DNA of 64,000 nt from CBDDBH01 sp965225625 (GCA_965225625.1 CBDDBH010000029.1:62001-126000); one strand, 5' to 3'. Counted from the first letter of the stretch, positions 9,607 to 18,623 are shown. Notes: generated by a model from the sequence alone, not told the origin. Made by a program: numbers and translations.

Positions 9607-10692
9607 ATGGACGTAAGCATCATCCTGGAGTCGATTTTTCCCGAAGGCGTGTGGCGTCCGACAGAGAGATTTGACGACGTTATTGCCAAAATAAAGTTGG
9701 CGGAGGATCTGGGTTGCCGCGCTGCCTGGATTGCAGAACATCACGCGCACCGATGCGGTCGAGCGTCATTGCCGGCAGTACTAAGCTTTGCCGCAGCACA
9801 AACCCGCACTATTCGGTTAGGCACGGCGGTTTGCGTGCTGCCATTGCACCACCCTATGCGGCTGGCGGAAGATCTGGCGACGGTCGATCACTTGTCCAAG
9901 GGGAGACTGGAGATCGGTCTGGGGCGGGGCTTGTTTCCCAAAGAGTTCGAAGCATTCGGCATCGCCATCGATGAACGCGAGGCCCGCTTCGACGAGTGTC
10001 TGCAGGTGATGCTCAAGTGTTGGACCACGGACAAGCCGTTTCACCACGATGGCGACTTCTATTACGTCGGTAACGCAATCGTCAATCCACCACCGTATCA
10101 GCAACCACACCCGCCGTTGTATATGGCTTCAATCAGCGCACCGTCGATCGAGAAGTGCGTACGCCTTGGACTGCACGGCTTCGTCGGCGCGTTTCTAGTA
10201 CCGATCGAGAACAACATAGAACGGTCATTCAAGCCCTGGCAAAAGTATAAAGCGCAATATCAACAGCCGCAGTTACGCTGCGTCCACAATGAAGTCGTTT
10301 ATGTAGCCGACGATCGCGCAAAAGCGCTGGCGATGGCGAAAGAACCGGTTATGGATTACATCCGCGGCGCCGGCGCCACCTGGATAGATGCAGACATCAT
10401 CCGTGACTTCATGTCGCGCGACGAATGGCCACCGGGCTACGAGACACTCGGACCGGTCGCGAAATTTTTTCAGACAGCGGAATGGCCGGAGGTGCAGCCG
10501 CTGATCATCGCCGGCTCAGCCGCCGAGGTCGCGGCGCAGGTGCAGAAGCTGGTTGATGCCGGCATTGATGAGCTGATGATCTTCGACGGTGGCGGTCTTG
10601 AATATACCCACATGCAGCGTTCGCTGGGTATGTTCATGGAGAAGGTACTTCCGCAGACACGGCCCGCAGCCGCCGCCACGGTCCAATCATGA
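9607..10692 (+). CDS. LLM-class (bacterial luciferase-like) flavin-dependent oxidoreductase
   Basis: A 361-residue TIM-barrel protein of the luciferase-like monooxygenase family, expected to use reduced FMN or F420. Hallmarks are the AWIAEHHAHR segment near residue 40, the LGTAVCVLPLHHPMRLAED strand-helix, and the GRGLFPKEFEAFG region. AGGAG precedes ATG 9607. The stop overlaps the start of the Rid-family gene (ATGA), so the two are translationally coupled; a monooxygenase plus Rid-type protein suggests breakdown of an N-containing or aromatic substrate, but the substrate is unknown. Confidence 0.85.
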   Translation: MDVSIILESIFPEGVWRPTERFDDVIAKIKLAEDLGCRAAWIAEHHAHRCGRASLPAVLSFAAAQTRTIRLGTAVCVLPLHHPMRLAEDLATVDHLSKGRLEIGLGRGLFPKEFEAFGIAIDEREARFDECLQVMLKCWTTDKPFHHDGDFYYVGNAIVNPPPYQQPHPPLYMASISAPSIEKCVRLGLHGFVGAFLVPIENNIERSFKPWQKYKAQYQQPQLRCVHNEVVYVADDRAKALAMAKEPVMDYIRGAGATWIDADIIRDFMSRDEWPPGYETLGPVAKFFQTAEWPEVQPLIIAGSAAEVAAQVQKLVDAGIDELMIFDGGGLEYTHMQRSLGMFMEKVLPQTRPAAAATVQS

Positions 10693-11108
10693 GCGAACAA
10701 TTGCAGGCCCAGCCGATCAGCATCGAAGGTGATTGGTATAAATCATTACCCATCGAGCAGGGTTACCGCGTCGGCAATCTTATCTTCTTATCCGGTCAGG
10801 CGGCGCTGGATGAAAGCGAAAACGTTGTTGGCCCCGATGATATGGAAACACAGGCGGCACGGGTATTTGATCAAATCGAGCTGCTTCTGACGCGCGCCGG
10901 TTCGCATCTTGATAACGTCATCAAGATGACGGTTTATCTAACCGACCTGGGCGATCGAGCCGTATTACGCAAACATTGGGAACGGCGTTTCCGAGCGCCC
11001 TGGCCAGCCAGTACTCTGATCGAAGTCAGTGCACTGATCCTGCCGGAATTGCGTTTGGAGATTGATTTGGTTGCGCTGGTCGATGGTGAGAAGGGACCCG
11101 CGCTTTAA
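10689..11108 (+). CDS. RidA/YjgF/YER057c/UK114-family protein
   Basis: A 139-residue Rid-fold protein, coupled by a 4-bp overlap to the luciferase-like gene. The family core is clear: FLSGQAALDES, the helix with QIELLLTRAGSHLDNVIKMTVYLTD, and the WPASTLIEV strand. True RidA enamine/imine deaminases carry an arginine just before that strand (AR-S/T pattern); here the position is Ser/Ala, so deaminase activity is doubtful and it is closer to the other Rid subfamilies often found in catabolic operons. Confidence 0.85.
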   Translation: MSEQLQAQPISIEGDWYKSLPIEQGYRVGNLIFLSGQAALDESENVVGPDDMETQAARVFDQIELLLTRAGSHLDNVIKMTVYLTDLGDRAVLRKHWERRFRAPWPASTLIEVSALILPELRLEIDLVALVDGEKGPAL

Positions 11109-11148
11109 AGCCCTCTGCCCTTGCGGGAGAGGGTTGGGTGAGGGGTAA
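11109..11148. repeat. Intergenic REP-like short palindrome
   Basis: A short intergenic sequence with CCCTCT and AGAGGG arms around TGCGGG, lying between two convergent genes. A related block occurs at 29969-30001. Such dispersed elements are common in gammaproteobacterial intergenic DNA, and this one may also act as a bidirectional terminator. Confidence 0.4.
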
Positions 11149-11154
11149 TTGCGA

Positions 11155-12009
11155 CTAGCCGATGATCTCCAAAATAGGCAGGGCAGCGTTTGCGTCTGCA
11201 AACAACACGTCGTTTATCGCAAAATGATTGACGCCGTCGACAATCACGGTATCACCGCTGTTGCCCGCTGCCAGCCACGCGCCGAGATAATCCTCTGACT
11301 GTCTACGAAACTCCGCTGTTTCTTCACCGCCATAGATCAGTCGCAGTGGCTGTTCACGCGCAGTGATCCGCAAAAACGGGCTGAAGCCTTGGATCTGCTC
11401 GGCGCTAAGTTGTAGCTTCGGTTGCAGGTAGGTGTGGCACAGAGGGCGCAGATCGTAGATGCCGCTGATGCCGACCACACCTTTCACCAGATCTTGCGGC
11501 AACGCATAATCGCTTACCCAGTCGGTCATCAGACACATGGCTGCAAGCTGCGCTCCGGCGGATTGACCGCACAGGTACAGGCGCTCCGGGTTGCCTAAGG
11601 CCAACGGCGCGGCATTACGGTAAACCCAGCTTACCGCCGCGCGCGCCTGGCGCACGATTTCATCGATAGCAACCTGCGGACAGAGCGAATAATTCGGAAT
11701 AACGACTGTCGCGCCACCGGTCGTTAATGCCGGTGCCACCACACTGGCATGTTTTGCACTTTGCGCCATCCAGTAGCCGCTGTGAAAGAAAACAATGATG
11801 GGTGCATCGCTGACAAAGACTGGAAAAACATCCAGATATTCGTCAAGAGTCGGGCCGAAGCGGATGTCTTGCTGGCACGAGATATTGCGTCTCACGGCTG
11901 CGCTTTGTTGCGCCCAATCGCCGATGATTTCCAAAATAGTGGGTATCGTGAGATTCAGATTGTATTGCGCATCCAATGCTTCGCAGCTAGCAAAGTTCCG
12001 ATACAGCAT
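11155..12009 (-). CDS. Alpha/beta hydrolase, arylformamidase (kynurenine formamidase)-like
   Basis: A 284-residue esterase from ATG 12009, whose A is also the last base of the upstream MFS stop codon (TGATG), so translation is coupled. The HSGYW motif (residues 76-80) is the HGGxW-type oxyanion motif of kynurenine formamidases, the nucleophile elbow is GQSAG (Ser150), and the late DGVNHFAI supplies the likely catalytic His. No signal peptide. An arylformamidase or small-ester hydrolase role fits; neighbours include an MFS transporter and Rid-family genes, hinting at catabolism of an imported compound. Confidence 0.8.
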   Translation of the reverse strand: MLYRNFASCEALDAQYNLNLTIPTILEIIGDWAQQSAAVRRNISCQQDIRFGPTLDEYLDVFPVFVSDAPIIVFFHSGYWMAQSAKHASVVAPALTTGGATVVIPNYSLCPQVAIDEIVRQARAAVSWVYRNAAPLALGNPERLYLCGQSAGAQLAAMCLMTDWVSDYALPQDLVKGVVGISGIYDLRPLCHTYLQPKLQLSAEQIQGFSPFLRITAREQPLRLIYGGEETAEFRRQSEDYLGAWLAAGNSGDTVIVDGVNHFAINDVLFADANAALPILEIIG

Positions 12010-13148
12010 CACGCCGCGACCGGCCGCCCACCCAATAGCCAATGCAGGATCCCCCAAACAACAGCGCTTGAGACGAGCGTCGACCAGGCTATTCCACCGA
12101 ATCCCGCATATGCGACAACATAGCCGGCCAGCAATGGCCCGGAGCCGCCGCTGAGGACGAACACTCCCGCAATCGCGGCAGAAAGACCACCTCCCGGATC
12201 ATAATCGGCGGCTACCGCCAGGTAATACGGTAGCAGGAAATACACGGTCCCCAGGATCGTCACGATGGCGACAATAAACACGGCTCCGACGAATAGGTGG
12301 GTATAAACAAATGCTGCAACCAGTTGCACCAGCATGCCAATTACCAGCGGCCGGTAGCGACCGTAACGGCCCCCCAGGTGCGCAGCCAAACCGCCACCGA
12401 CAAGCCCGCCCGCAGCTGCAAACGCGGCCACAAGCACCACAACACCGGTATCAAGGTTCGTTTGCTCGCCAATCGAAATAACAAATGGCCAATGCATGGC
12501 AGACACCGTACTCGACAAAAACATCGCCGTGAGCAGCAACGCTGCAACTGTACGCTTATCGTGAGCAAGCGTGGGTGCCCGCTCAACGGTAATCTTCGAC
12601 GGCAAAAACCTGATGAAAGGCCACATCAACACGCAGGCGAAACCAATCGCCGCAAACACCCCGGCTTGGCCGTAGGCTCGGATCAGTGGCGGCATCACGG
12701 CCAGTAAAGCGACGCCGGACGCGACGTTCCAAGTGGCAAGCAATCCGTAGGAACGATCGGGATCCGCCGTGGAAGCCAAGGCCGCATTGGCAACTGCCAA
12801 TATCAACCCTTCTGCAAAACCGGCGAGCAATCGAGCGATGACCAGCATCTGAATAGAGTCAGCACTGGTCGAGCCGAAATGGCAGACGATGGCGATGAAG
12901 CCGGCCAAATAACAGCTGGATTTGATGGCAAGCCTCGCTATCACCGGTGCAAGCGCGAACGAGGTAAACGCGACGGCGATAAGTTCCACTGACACGATTA
13001 AACCCGCCGATGACTCACTGAAACCGGACGAACCGATCAGCGTGTGCATGATCTCCGGTTGCCCCCACCAACTGAATGTCGACAGGTTATAAGCGCAGAT
13101 GCTGCCAACCAGGATCCAACCAGACCGCTTCGAATCAATGGTCGCCAT
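12009..13148 (-). CDS. MFS transporter
   Basis: A 379-residue major facilitator with about twelve hydrophobic segments. It belongs to the sugar/drug-porter-like MFS group with an N-terminal SICAYNLSTFSWWGQPE segment and small polar motifs at the 2-3 and 8-9 loops. It forms a coupled pair with the arylformamidase-like hydrolase (TGATG), so it probably imports or exports that enzyme's substrate or product. No specific substrate motif is visible. Confidence 0.82.
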   Translation of the reverse strand: MATIDSKRSGWILVGSICAYNLSTFSWWGQPEIMHTLIGSSGFSESSAGLIVSVELIAVAFTSFALAPVIARLAIKSSCYLAGFIAIVCHFGSTSADSIQMLVIARLLAGFAEGLILAVANAALASTADPDRSYGLLATWNVASGVALLAVMPPLIRAYGQAGVFAAIGFACVLMWPFIRFLPSKITVERAPTLAHDKRTVAALLLTAMFLSSTVSAMHWPFVISIGEQTNLDTGVVVLVAAFAAAGGLVGGGLAAHLGGRYGRYRPLVIGMLVQLVAAFVYTHLFVGAVFIVAIVTILGTVYFLLPYYLAVAADYDPGGGLSAAIAGVFVLSGGSGPLLAGYVVAYAGFGGIAWSTLVSSAVVWGILHWLLGGRPVAA

Positions 13149-13161
13149 GGATCATCAAATA

Positions 13162-13264
13162 AAAAATGGGGTCTGAAAGAAAAATGGGGTCAGATACACA
13201 TTTTGCGTTCATGAGCCTTGGGATATCACGTCAGCCAACAAAATGTGTATCTGACCCCACTTTT
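13162..13264. repeat. REPIN/MITE-like palindromic element, copy A
   Basis: Two inverted arms with core GGGGTCAGATACACATTTTG (left about 13185-13204, right about 13239-13260) enclose a roughly 35-bp spacer, plus an extra half-arm (ATGGGGTCTGA) at 13165-13175. It lies immediately downstream of the Rid-family gene. Its reverse complement matches copy B at 13831-13929 in arms and spacer. Confidence 0.85.
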
Positions 13265-13756
13265 CTACGGCTGTACTACTGCCTGGACGTCAAATTCCAT
13301 CAGGAAACAGGTGCTGGCCAGCCGCTTGACCTCAATTAGGGTGCTGGCGGGAGGCTGACCTGCCCAATAGTCCGGTAACGGTTGCTGCGCTCCGCGGGTG
13401 ACCGCGAAAAACGCGTCGATATCGGTAACGAACCGGCGAATAAACACGACATCGGCAAATGTGGCGCCGCCAGCGGCCAGCGCCGTTTTCAAATTTTCCA
13501 TGATCTGCACATATTGCGCTCGCCAGTCGCCCGCGCCGACACACTTGCCATTTGCGTCCGCCGCCACCTGACCTGCAACGAATAACATTTTTGCATTGGG
13601 GGCAACCGTAATGAGATGCGTATAGGCAGGGTGATCGTGCAAACCCTCAGGCTCAATGCGCTCGGTAAGTGGAGGCGACGCCACTACCGCAGACATGCAC
13701 AGCATCAACACACTGAACAGCGAAGCAGGAAACTCGACGCAGTCGGGTTTAGTCAT
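13265..13756 (-). CDS. Exported RidA-family protein
   Basis: I chose ATG 13756 because GGAG lies eight bases upstream; an in-frame start at 13825 lacks this. The protein has 163 residues. Residues up to about 30 form a hydrophobic export-type signal ending near ASPP, then a Rid fold (MLFVAGQVAADANGK, helix with MENLKTALAAGGATFADVV, PPASTLIEVKRL). As in the other Rid copy, the arginine expected before the STLIEV strand is absent, so imine deaminase activity is unlikely. It sits alone between two oppositely oriented copies of a palindromic repeat. Confidence 0.8.
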   Translation of the reverse strand: MTKPDCVEFPASLFSVLMLCMSAVVASPPLTERIEPEGLHDHPAYTHLITVAPNAKMLFVAGQVAADANGKCVGAGDWRAQYVQIMENLKTALAAGGATFADVVFIRRFVTDIDAFFAVTRGAQQPLPDYWAGQPPASTLIEVKRLASTCFLMEFDVQAVVQP

Positions 13757-13830
13757 ATTTTTCTCCGGTGGCTTAACTCCCCTTGGTGCCAGATTATACA
13801 ATCTGTGCAAATTCTGCAGCGTCAAGGAAA

Positions 13831-13929
13831 AAGTGGGGTCAAAAAAGTGGGGTCAGATACACATTTTGTTGGCTAACGTGGTGTCTTAATGCGCACGGAC
13901 GCAAAATGTGTATCTGACCCCACTTTTTA
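13831..13929. repeat. REPIN/MITE-like palindromic element, copy B
   Basis: Same element as copy A in opposite orientation: arms GGGGTCAGATACACATTTTG (13849-13868) and its reverse complement (about 13902-13921), spacer beginning TTGGCTAACGTG, and an extra half-arm (AGTGGGGTCA) on the left. It lies between the start of the Rid-family gene and the divergent PPOX-family gene, so it may also affect their promoters. Confidence 0.85.
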
Positions 13930-13951
13930 ATCTGTAGCCGAGGAGCGTGAA

Positions 13952-14413
13952 ATGAAACGACGCAACGACATTGCCATGACGGCATCCGAGCGTGCCGCGT
14001 ATCTTAATGAAACCCGGTCGATGGCGTTGTCGACCATAGGCAAGGACGGGTACCCACATATCGTCGCCATGTCGTATATGGTTGAAGACGGGTTGATTTA
14101 TATGACCTCGTTCCGCAAGGCGCAAAAGGTGGTCAACATCCGGCGCAACCCCAAGGTCGCGGTTCTGGTCGAATCCGGGAAACAGTACGCCGAACTCAAG
14201 GGAGTGATGATCAGAGGTGACTGCGAATTAATCGATGATGCCGAAGCGGTTTATGAGAAGCTCCTGCAGCTCCGGGGTTTTCATGACCGCACGGTGAGTC
14301 AGGCTGAGGATGCCGCGCTCAGAGAACGCGCCAAGAAGCGAACAGTTTTGAAAATCCGACCGCTGAAGATCAGCAGCTGGGACCACAGCAAGCTACCGGC
14401 CGGCGTTTATTGA
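13952..14413 (+). CDS. PPOX-class (pyridoxamine 5'-phosphate oxidase-like) flavin/F420-binding protein
   Basis: A 153-residue split-barrel protein. The motif TIGKDGYPHIVAMSYMVEDG near residues 28-47 and LIYMTSFRKAQKVVNIRRNPKVAVLVESG match the PPOX superfamily flavin-binding barrel. It probably binds FMN, haem or F420 and acts as an oxidoreductase or stress protein; the subgroup cannot be resolved. The ribosome site is GAGGAG (13939). Its last seven bases overlap the convergent DUF6607-like gene. Confidence 0.78.
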   Translation: MKRRNDIAMTASERAAYLNETRSMALSTIGKDGYPHIVAMSYMVEDGLIYMTSFRKAQKVVNIRRNPKVAVLVESGKQYAELKGVMIRGDCELIDDAEAVYEKLLQLRGFHDRTVSQAEDAALRERAKKRTVLKIRPLKISSWDHSKLPAGVY

Positions 14414-15546
14414 GGCGTTCGGGCATATTGCTCCAGCAGGCCATCAACGTAGCGGCGGCCCGCCTCACTATCGTAGCGCTCCGCGGTTTGGATCTTGCGC
14501 GCGTATTCAAACAAGAGCATAAAGAGCGGCTGCCCGTCCACGGTGGCCTGCAAGGTAATACTCTGTCTGCGCCCGATCATCGCGGCCCAGCTCGCGCGTA
14601 CGTCCGCCCAGAAAGGTCCCGTGATTCGCCAATATTGTGTGCCGGCAGAAAAATCGTGGCCGATGATTCGCTCGTAGCGATTCAAGCCGATTTCTTTGGC
14701 TAAATACGGCAACTCAGCGATCGGATTTCCAGCATCATCCAGAACAACTTTGTAGTTTTCTTCCTCTTGAACCCAGCCGGTAGGTGTCACCGTATGTCGG
14801 TTCGTTCCAATCAAAACGTGATAGTCATTGCGTACGCTATACTCCCGGCGCGGCAACGGCCGCCACGTGCGGGAACTCGACCAGGTCGAGAAGTTAGCAA
14901 AATGTTCCCACCGCCCGTACGCCTCGTAGCGCGGAGAATCATCGACCTGGTATACCGCCTGCGCCCAGCTTCCCTGAACTTCAGCCGCGGATAGCGCCTT
15001 ACGCTCCCAGGTTTTTCGGCCTGTGTAGGTAAGCAGCACTGGTTTCTGATATTGCCAATCCTGGCGCCAATGTTTCATTACCATCGGCGCTGAAACCTCG
15101 CCCTGCTCGTCTTCGAAATACATGACGATGATGTGCTGCAGAGAGATGAAATCCTCTCGCTCCTCAACAAGGTATACGTATTCAGTACCCCACGACTGAT
15201 AGGGCTGCCCAGGTTTGAACTGCGGGGTGTAGCCGACCGCCTCGAGAAAATCGAAACTGCTTCGATAGGGCCCGACCATTGCAAGAATCGCGCGACGGTC
15301 GCGCTCGATGTCAGTGATCGCAGGATCCTGTAGTGCCAGCCAGCCAGGATGTACCGCATCATCGAGGGTTACCGCGGTCCCTTTCGTGGTGCCGCCGCGC
15401 GGTTTCATTGTGCAGGCGTTCGCGTAAGGCCAACTAAACGTGAACTGCGGTGGGTACTTACAGTCCGGTTTATCCTCGGCAAGCACGCTGCCTGCCCAGA
15501 GGCTCATCGCCAGCCCCGCTAGCAGGACGCGGAGTAAAACGGTCAT
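14407..15546 (-). CDS. DUF6607-like secreted protein
   Basis: A 379-residue protein with a signal peptide (cleavage near SVLAED, about residue 23). The central block with FDFLEAVGY, SWGTEYVYLVEE, FISLQHIIVMYF and MKHWRQDWQYQKP matches what I recall of the DUF6607 family; that assignment is from memory. Function is unknown; the tryptophan-rich beta pattern suggests a lipocalin-like barrel. It follows the M48 peptidase gene by three bases and is probably the last gene of the long operon. Confidence 0.75.
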   Translation of the reverse strand: MTVLLRVLLAGLAMSLWAGSVLAEDKPDCKYPPQFTFSWPYANACTMKPRGGTTKGTAVTLDDAVHPGWLALQDPAITDIERDRRAILAMVGPYRSSFDFLEAVGYTPQFKPGQPYQSWGTEYVYLVEEREDFISLQHIIVMYFEDEQGEVSAPMVMKHWRQDWQYQKPVLLTYTGRKTWERKALSAAEVQGSWAQAVYQVDDSPRYEAYGRWEHFANFSTWSSSRTWRPLPRREYSVRNDYHVLIGTNRHTVTPTGWVQEEENYKVVLDDAGNPIAELPYLAKEIGLNRYERIIGHDFSAGTQYWRITGPFWADVRASWAAMIGRRQSITLQATVDGQPLFMLLFEYARKIQTAERYDSEAGRRYVDGLLEQYARTPQ

Positions 15547-15549
15547 CGG

Positions 15550-16251
15550 TTAACGCGTTAACCTGCGAACCATGGATTTGAGTACGGTTATGCGTTCGAT
15601 ACTGGAGGGATGGGATCCACCGAATCCGCCTTTGGGTAATTTATACAAGGCCTCGTGGATGCGCACCGCACCGGCCGGGTCGTAGCCCGCCTCGACCGTC
15701 CAGATCATCCCCAAGTAGTCTGCGTCTCGCTCATTGTCGCGGCTATAGCGCGTCGCCGATGCCGAGAATGCGGAGCTGTTGGTGTTTCTCTGCTGCTTCT
15801 CCTTGCTTTCCTCACCATGATTCAATTTCAAGTGCGCCATTTCGTGACCGATGATCGCGGCGGCGCCATGCATATCCGTGCCGATCAAGTCCAGCATGCC
15901 AAAGCTGATGCCGATCATATTTGTTTCAATCTCTTCATTAACACCCGCGGGCGCCGCAAAAGCGTTCGGTCGCTTGCCGTTAACCACATAGAATTCGGCA
16001 TCCACTTCCGCCGCCTCGACCAACGCGGTGATTACGGCATACAAATGCACCATCTGGCGAACGTTAATCGTTCCAAGTACTCGTTCCCGCTTGTTGCGTA
16101 GCTTCACCTCCTGCGCCGGCGCTCTGGCCAGATCTTTGATTAACCATGCCCCCATACTCTCTTCAGCACCCAGGCACAGCTGCGGGAAGACCAACACTGC
16201 GACAACGACTGAAACGGCTATGCGGGCCAGCAACTTCCGCTCGTTAATCAT
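15550..16251 (-). CDS. M48-family metallopeptidase, exported
   Basis: A zinc peptidase of 233 residues from ATG 16251 (a GTG at 16284 overlapping the previous stop is the alternative). There is a signal peptide to about LCLGAEE, then the catalytic HEMAH motif and the downstream ERDADYLG glutamate ligand, as in Oma1/BepA/LoiP-type proteases. BepA-like enzymes work on outer-membrane protein assembly. It is embedded in the VWA/ExbB lipoprotein operon, so it may process or quality-control that complex. Family certain; target unknown. Confidence 0.85.
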   Translation of the reverse strand: MINERKLLARIAVSVVVAVLVFPQLCLGAEESMGAWLIKDLARAPAQEVKLRNKRERVLGTINVRQMVHLYAVITALVEAAEVDAEFYVVNGKRPNAFAAPAGVNEEIETNMIGISFGMLDLIGTDMHGAAAIIGHEMAHLKLNHGEESKEKQQRNTNSSAFSASATRYSRDNERDADYLGMIWTVEAGYDPAGAVRIHEALYKLPKGGFGGSHPSSIERITVLKSMVRRLTR

Positions 16252-16283
16252 TCGGAGCTGCCACTTCGGCGAATAAGACCCCA

Positions 16284-16961
16284 CTACTGCAAAAATCCTT
16301 TGATCTGTTCCGCCATGCTTTTGCAGGCGCCGGCCTGCGCGCGTGCCAGCAACGGAATCGGAATAATGATCGCCGGCATATACGAAGTTCCTTTCGTTTC
16401 GGCGTTTATCTTGCCGCTCATCTGCAGATTCTTGAAATCCCAGATGGTGGCTTCGTAGTTAGCCTCATCGTCCCAACTGGCGAATCCAAAACAGCCACCC
16501 CCGCCAGGACCAATCGCACAGGTTACGCTGCCACTGCTGTCGGTGGTTTCGGTGAAGCCGTCGATCCAGACGAAATAGCGGATCCTGTACTCGGCAAATT
16601 TTCCCGATATCGCCGGGATCTGCACCAATCTGTCGAGGTTCTTGACGCCCATGGGAGCGGTGCTGGTTTCGAAATACGGATACATGCTGTCTACAAACTC
16701 CTGCTCCGGAATGACGCTCATGGCACCGTCACCGGCGGCCAACGACTTGCCCACGCAGGAGATGAAATCTACCTCGGTTTCGTGCGCGCTACTGTGCCGG
16801 CGACCCAAAACAACCACGGATTCATCCGCGTTGATAATGGATTTGGGCGACTCGCGATACTCGTCGATCACAGTCGTGCTATTGCACGCGGCCAGGACCA
16901 TGGCAACTGCGAAGATCGCTACGCACCTTGAATTCCGCCGCACAGAGACTTCCTCGTACAT
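16284..16961 (-). CDS. Hypothetical lipoprotein of the VWA/ExbB operon
   Basis: A 225-residue protein with lipobox LAAC (Cys26) after a hydrophobic segment. The mature part begins around ESVVVLGRRHSS and has a glycine-rich loop GPGGGGCFGF near residues 151-160 and four to five cysteines. I recognise no domain. It starts four bases after the stop of the preceding lipoprotein gene and is followed directly by the M48 peptidase, so it is part of the operon and probably faces the periplasm. Confidence 0.75.
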   Translation of the reverse strand: MYEEVSVRRNSRCVAIFAVAMVLAACNSTTVIDEYRESPKSIINADESVVVLGRRHSSAHETEVDFISCVGKSLAAGDGAMSVIPEQEFVDSMYPYFETSTAPMGVKNLDRLVQIPAISGKFAEYRIRYFVWIDGFTETTDSSGSVTCAIGPGGGGCFGFASWDDEANYEATIWDFKNLQMSGKINAETKGTSYMPAIIIPIPLLARAQAGACKSMAEQIKGFLQ

Positions 16962-16965
16962 AGAT

Positions 16966-17622
16966 TCAGCAGTCTATTAGCTTGCTGTTACAAACGCTGG
17001 GGATACCGCTCAACCACTCCGCCACTTCAGGGATCTGCGGAAAACTGAGGGCGAACTTTGCGCCAGCGTCGCGAAACGCGACATTAATAGCGGTCTGTAT
17101 GCCTTCATCGCGACCTTTAAGGAATTCCGTCGACGACTTTCCATAGCCGGTGATGGGCCACTCGGTTATCAGCTCACCATTGGGGCTGTGTAACTGTATC
17201 TGATATTTGATCCATACCTCATAAAGATCGGTTTTCGTCTCCCGCGGCAATGCAAACTGCATCTCTTCTATGTGCGGCGCAACAATCGCGTTCACCCCGC
17301 TGGCCGGATCGGCGGTATTTGCATTTACATACGTTATGTTCGCAAACATAGACGGCAGTATCTGATTGAAGAAATTGACTTGCGAGCCACCACTGCTGAT
17401 TGCCCAGTTGGGGCGATCATCTGAGTTCTCCTGGTATACATAGTTGCGAAACTGTTCGTCGTAATAAACGCCGATGTTAAGGGGCAATTGGGTAATCAAC
17501 GGTACCGGTACGTCGCTCTTGGTCTCCAGCGTCAGCGACTGAGTGCAAGCGACCAACCCCGTCACTGCGAAAGCAAGCAGCGCCAGCCGATATTTTCGGA
17601 TACATTCAGTACAAGTTGTCAT
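16966..17622 (-). CDS. Hypothetical lipoprotein of the VWA/ExbB operon
   Basis: Start ATG 17622 (MTTCTEC) is chosen because TGGAC lies just before it; a TTG at 17637 overlapping the previous stop is possible. The lipobox LVAC ends a typical signal. The mature 200 residues have an LNIGVYYDEQFRNYV start and an alternating strand pattern ending in a helix, similar in style to small assembly lipoproteins of the LptE/DUF4136 kind, but this is only shape. Located 11 bases after the VWA gene stop. Confidence 0.75.
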   Translation of the reverse strand: MTTCTECIRKYRLALLAFAVTGLVACTQSLTLETKSDVPVPLITQLPLNIGVYYDEQFRNYVYQENSDDRPNWAISSGGSQVNFFNQILPSMFANITYVNANTADPASGVNAIVAPHIEEMQFALPRETKTDLYEVWIKYQIQLHSPNGELITEWPITGYGKSSTEFLKGRDEGIQTAINVAFRDAGAKFALSFPQIPEVAEWLSGIPSVCNSKLIDC

Positions 17623-17633
17623 AAAAGTCCATG

Positions 17634-18623
17634 TCAATTGAGACCGACAAACGTGCCACCGTTCTTTTGCGTCAGTTCGCGCATCAAGGTAGCAAAACGT
17701 TTATTGGTTAGTTTAAACCTCATCGGAGCATCATTTGGAATCGGGAATCCCACTGCATGTATGCGGACCTTGCTATTGCCGTTTACATCTTTGGGATTCA
17801 GCCTATCGACTATATTTACAACCTGTTCTACAGAGCGACCGGTAAATTCATCGCCAAACACGTAAATGCTTATTTTCTTGTTCGGATCATAAAAACTGCG
17901 AATGGCTTGAGTAATTCCTTCCACCGGACTGCTGTTGCTGAATACGGTCCAGCTACGCAAGGTGTTGATGATAACCCGGCGCCGGCCCTTGGTGTCCGGG
18001 ATCCATTTGCGACGGTACTGGGAAAACATATATTTACCCATATCGCTCATAATTTGGATCCCTTTAACTTTGGGATAGATGTCCAAAGTCGCAATGAGCT
18101 GATTGATCATTTTGTCCCAGTTCAAATTGACCATACTGCCTGAGGTATCAATGACGAAAATTATATATTCGCTGTCGACCGGGATGCCGCCGATTAAACT
18201 GGTTTTGGTGTCCTGCTTTTGCGCCAATAGTCGCCGCATTTCCTCAGTGAGCGTTTGCAGGGCCAGCTCCAACTTGCCGTTGATAATGGCATTGACGGAA
18301 GCGTCCGCCTGCATATTTTTGAGCCTGGTCTTGAGGTAAGCCAGATCCGCCTGCAGCCGGGCTACTTTTTCATCCCAAATGGAGATCTGTTCATGTTTGG
18401 CATTCAGCTCACGGTTCAGGATCTTCGCTTCACCGCGGATTTCGAATAATTGTGTTTGTAGATCACGCACTCTGCCGTCCAGAGAATCGAACGCCGTCTC
18501 CAAAACCGGAGGGCTGCCCGTTTTCGCGATCATGAGCAACAAGATGATGGCGCCGAAGCCACACGTGATGACATCCAGGAACGCAATCCCTATGGGTTCA
18601 TTTTCTCGTCGGCTAGCCCGCAT
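17634..18623 (-). CDS. VWA-domain protein with ExbD/MotB-like N-terminal helix (first of pair)
   Basis: A 329-residue protein. Residues 1-10 are cytosolic, 11-33 a single membrane helix with the motif FLDVITCGFGAIILL, 40-125 a coiled coil, and 150-310 a von Willebrand A domain with the MIDAS motif DTSGS. The Asp in the membrane helix resembles the proton-path Asp of ExbD/TolR/MotB. The VWA domain would then lie on the periplasmic side. The partner channel is the ExbB-like gene three genes upstream, and a second VWA protein with the same helix motif is next door. Ligand unknown. Confidence 0.85.
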   Translation of the reverse strand: MRASRRENEPIGIAFLDVITCGFGAIILLLMIAKTGSPPVLETAFDSLDGRVRDLQTQLFEIRGEAKILNRELNAKHEQISIWDEKVARLQADLAYLKTRLKNMQADASVNAIINGKLELALQTLTEEMRRLLAQKQDTKTSLIGGIPVDSEYIIFVIDTSGSMVNLNWDKMINQLIATLDIYPKVKGIQIMSDMGKYMFSQYRRKWIPDTKGRRRVIINTLRSWTVFSNSSPVEGITQAIRSFYDPNKKISIYVFGDEFTGRSVEQVVNIVDRLNPKDVNGNSKVRIHAVGFPIPNDAPMRFKLTNKRFATLMRELTQKNGGTFVGLN

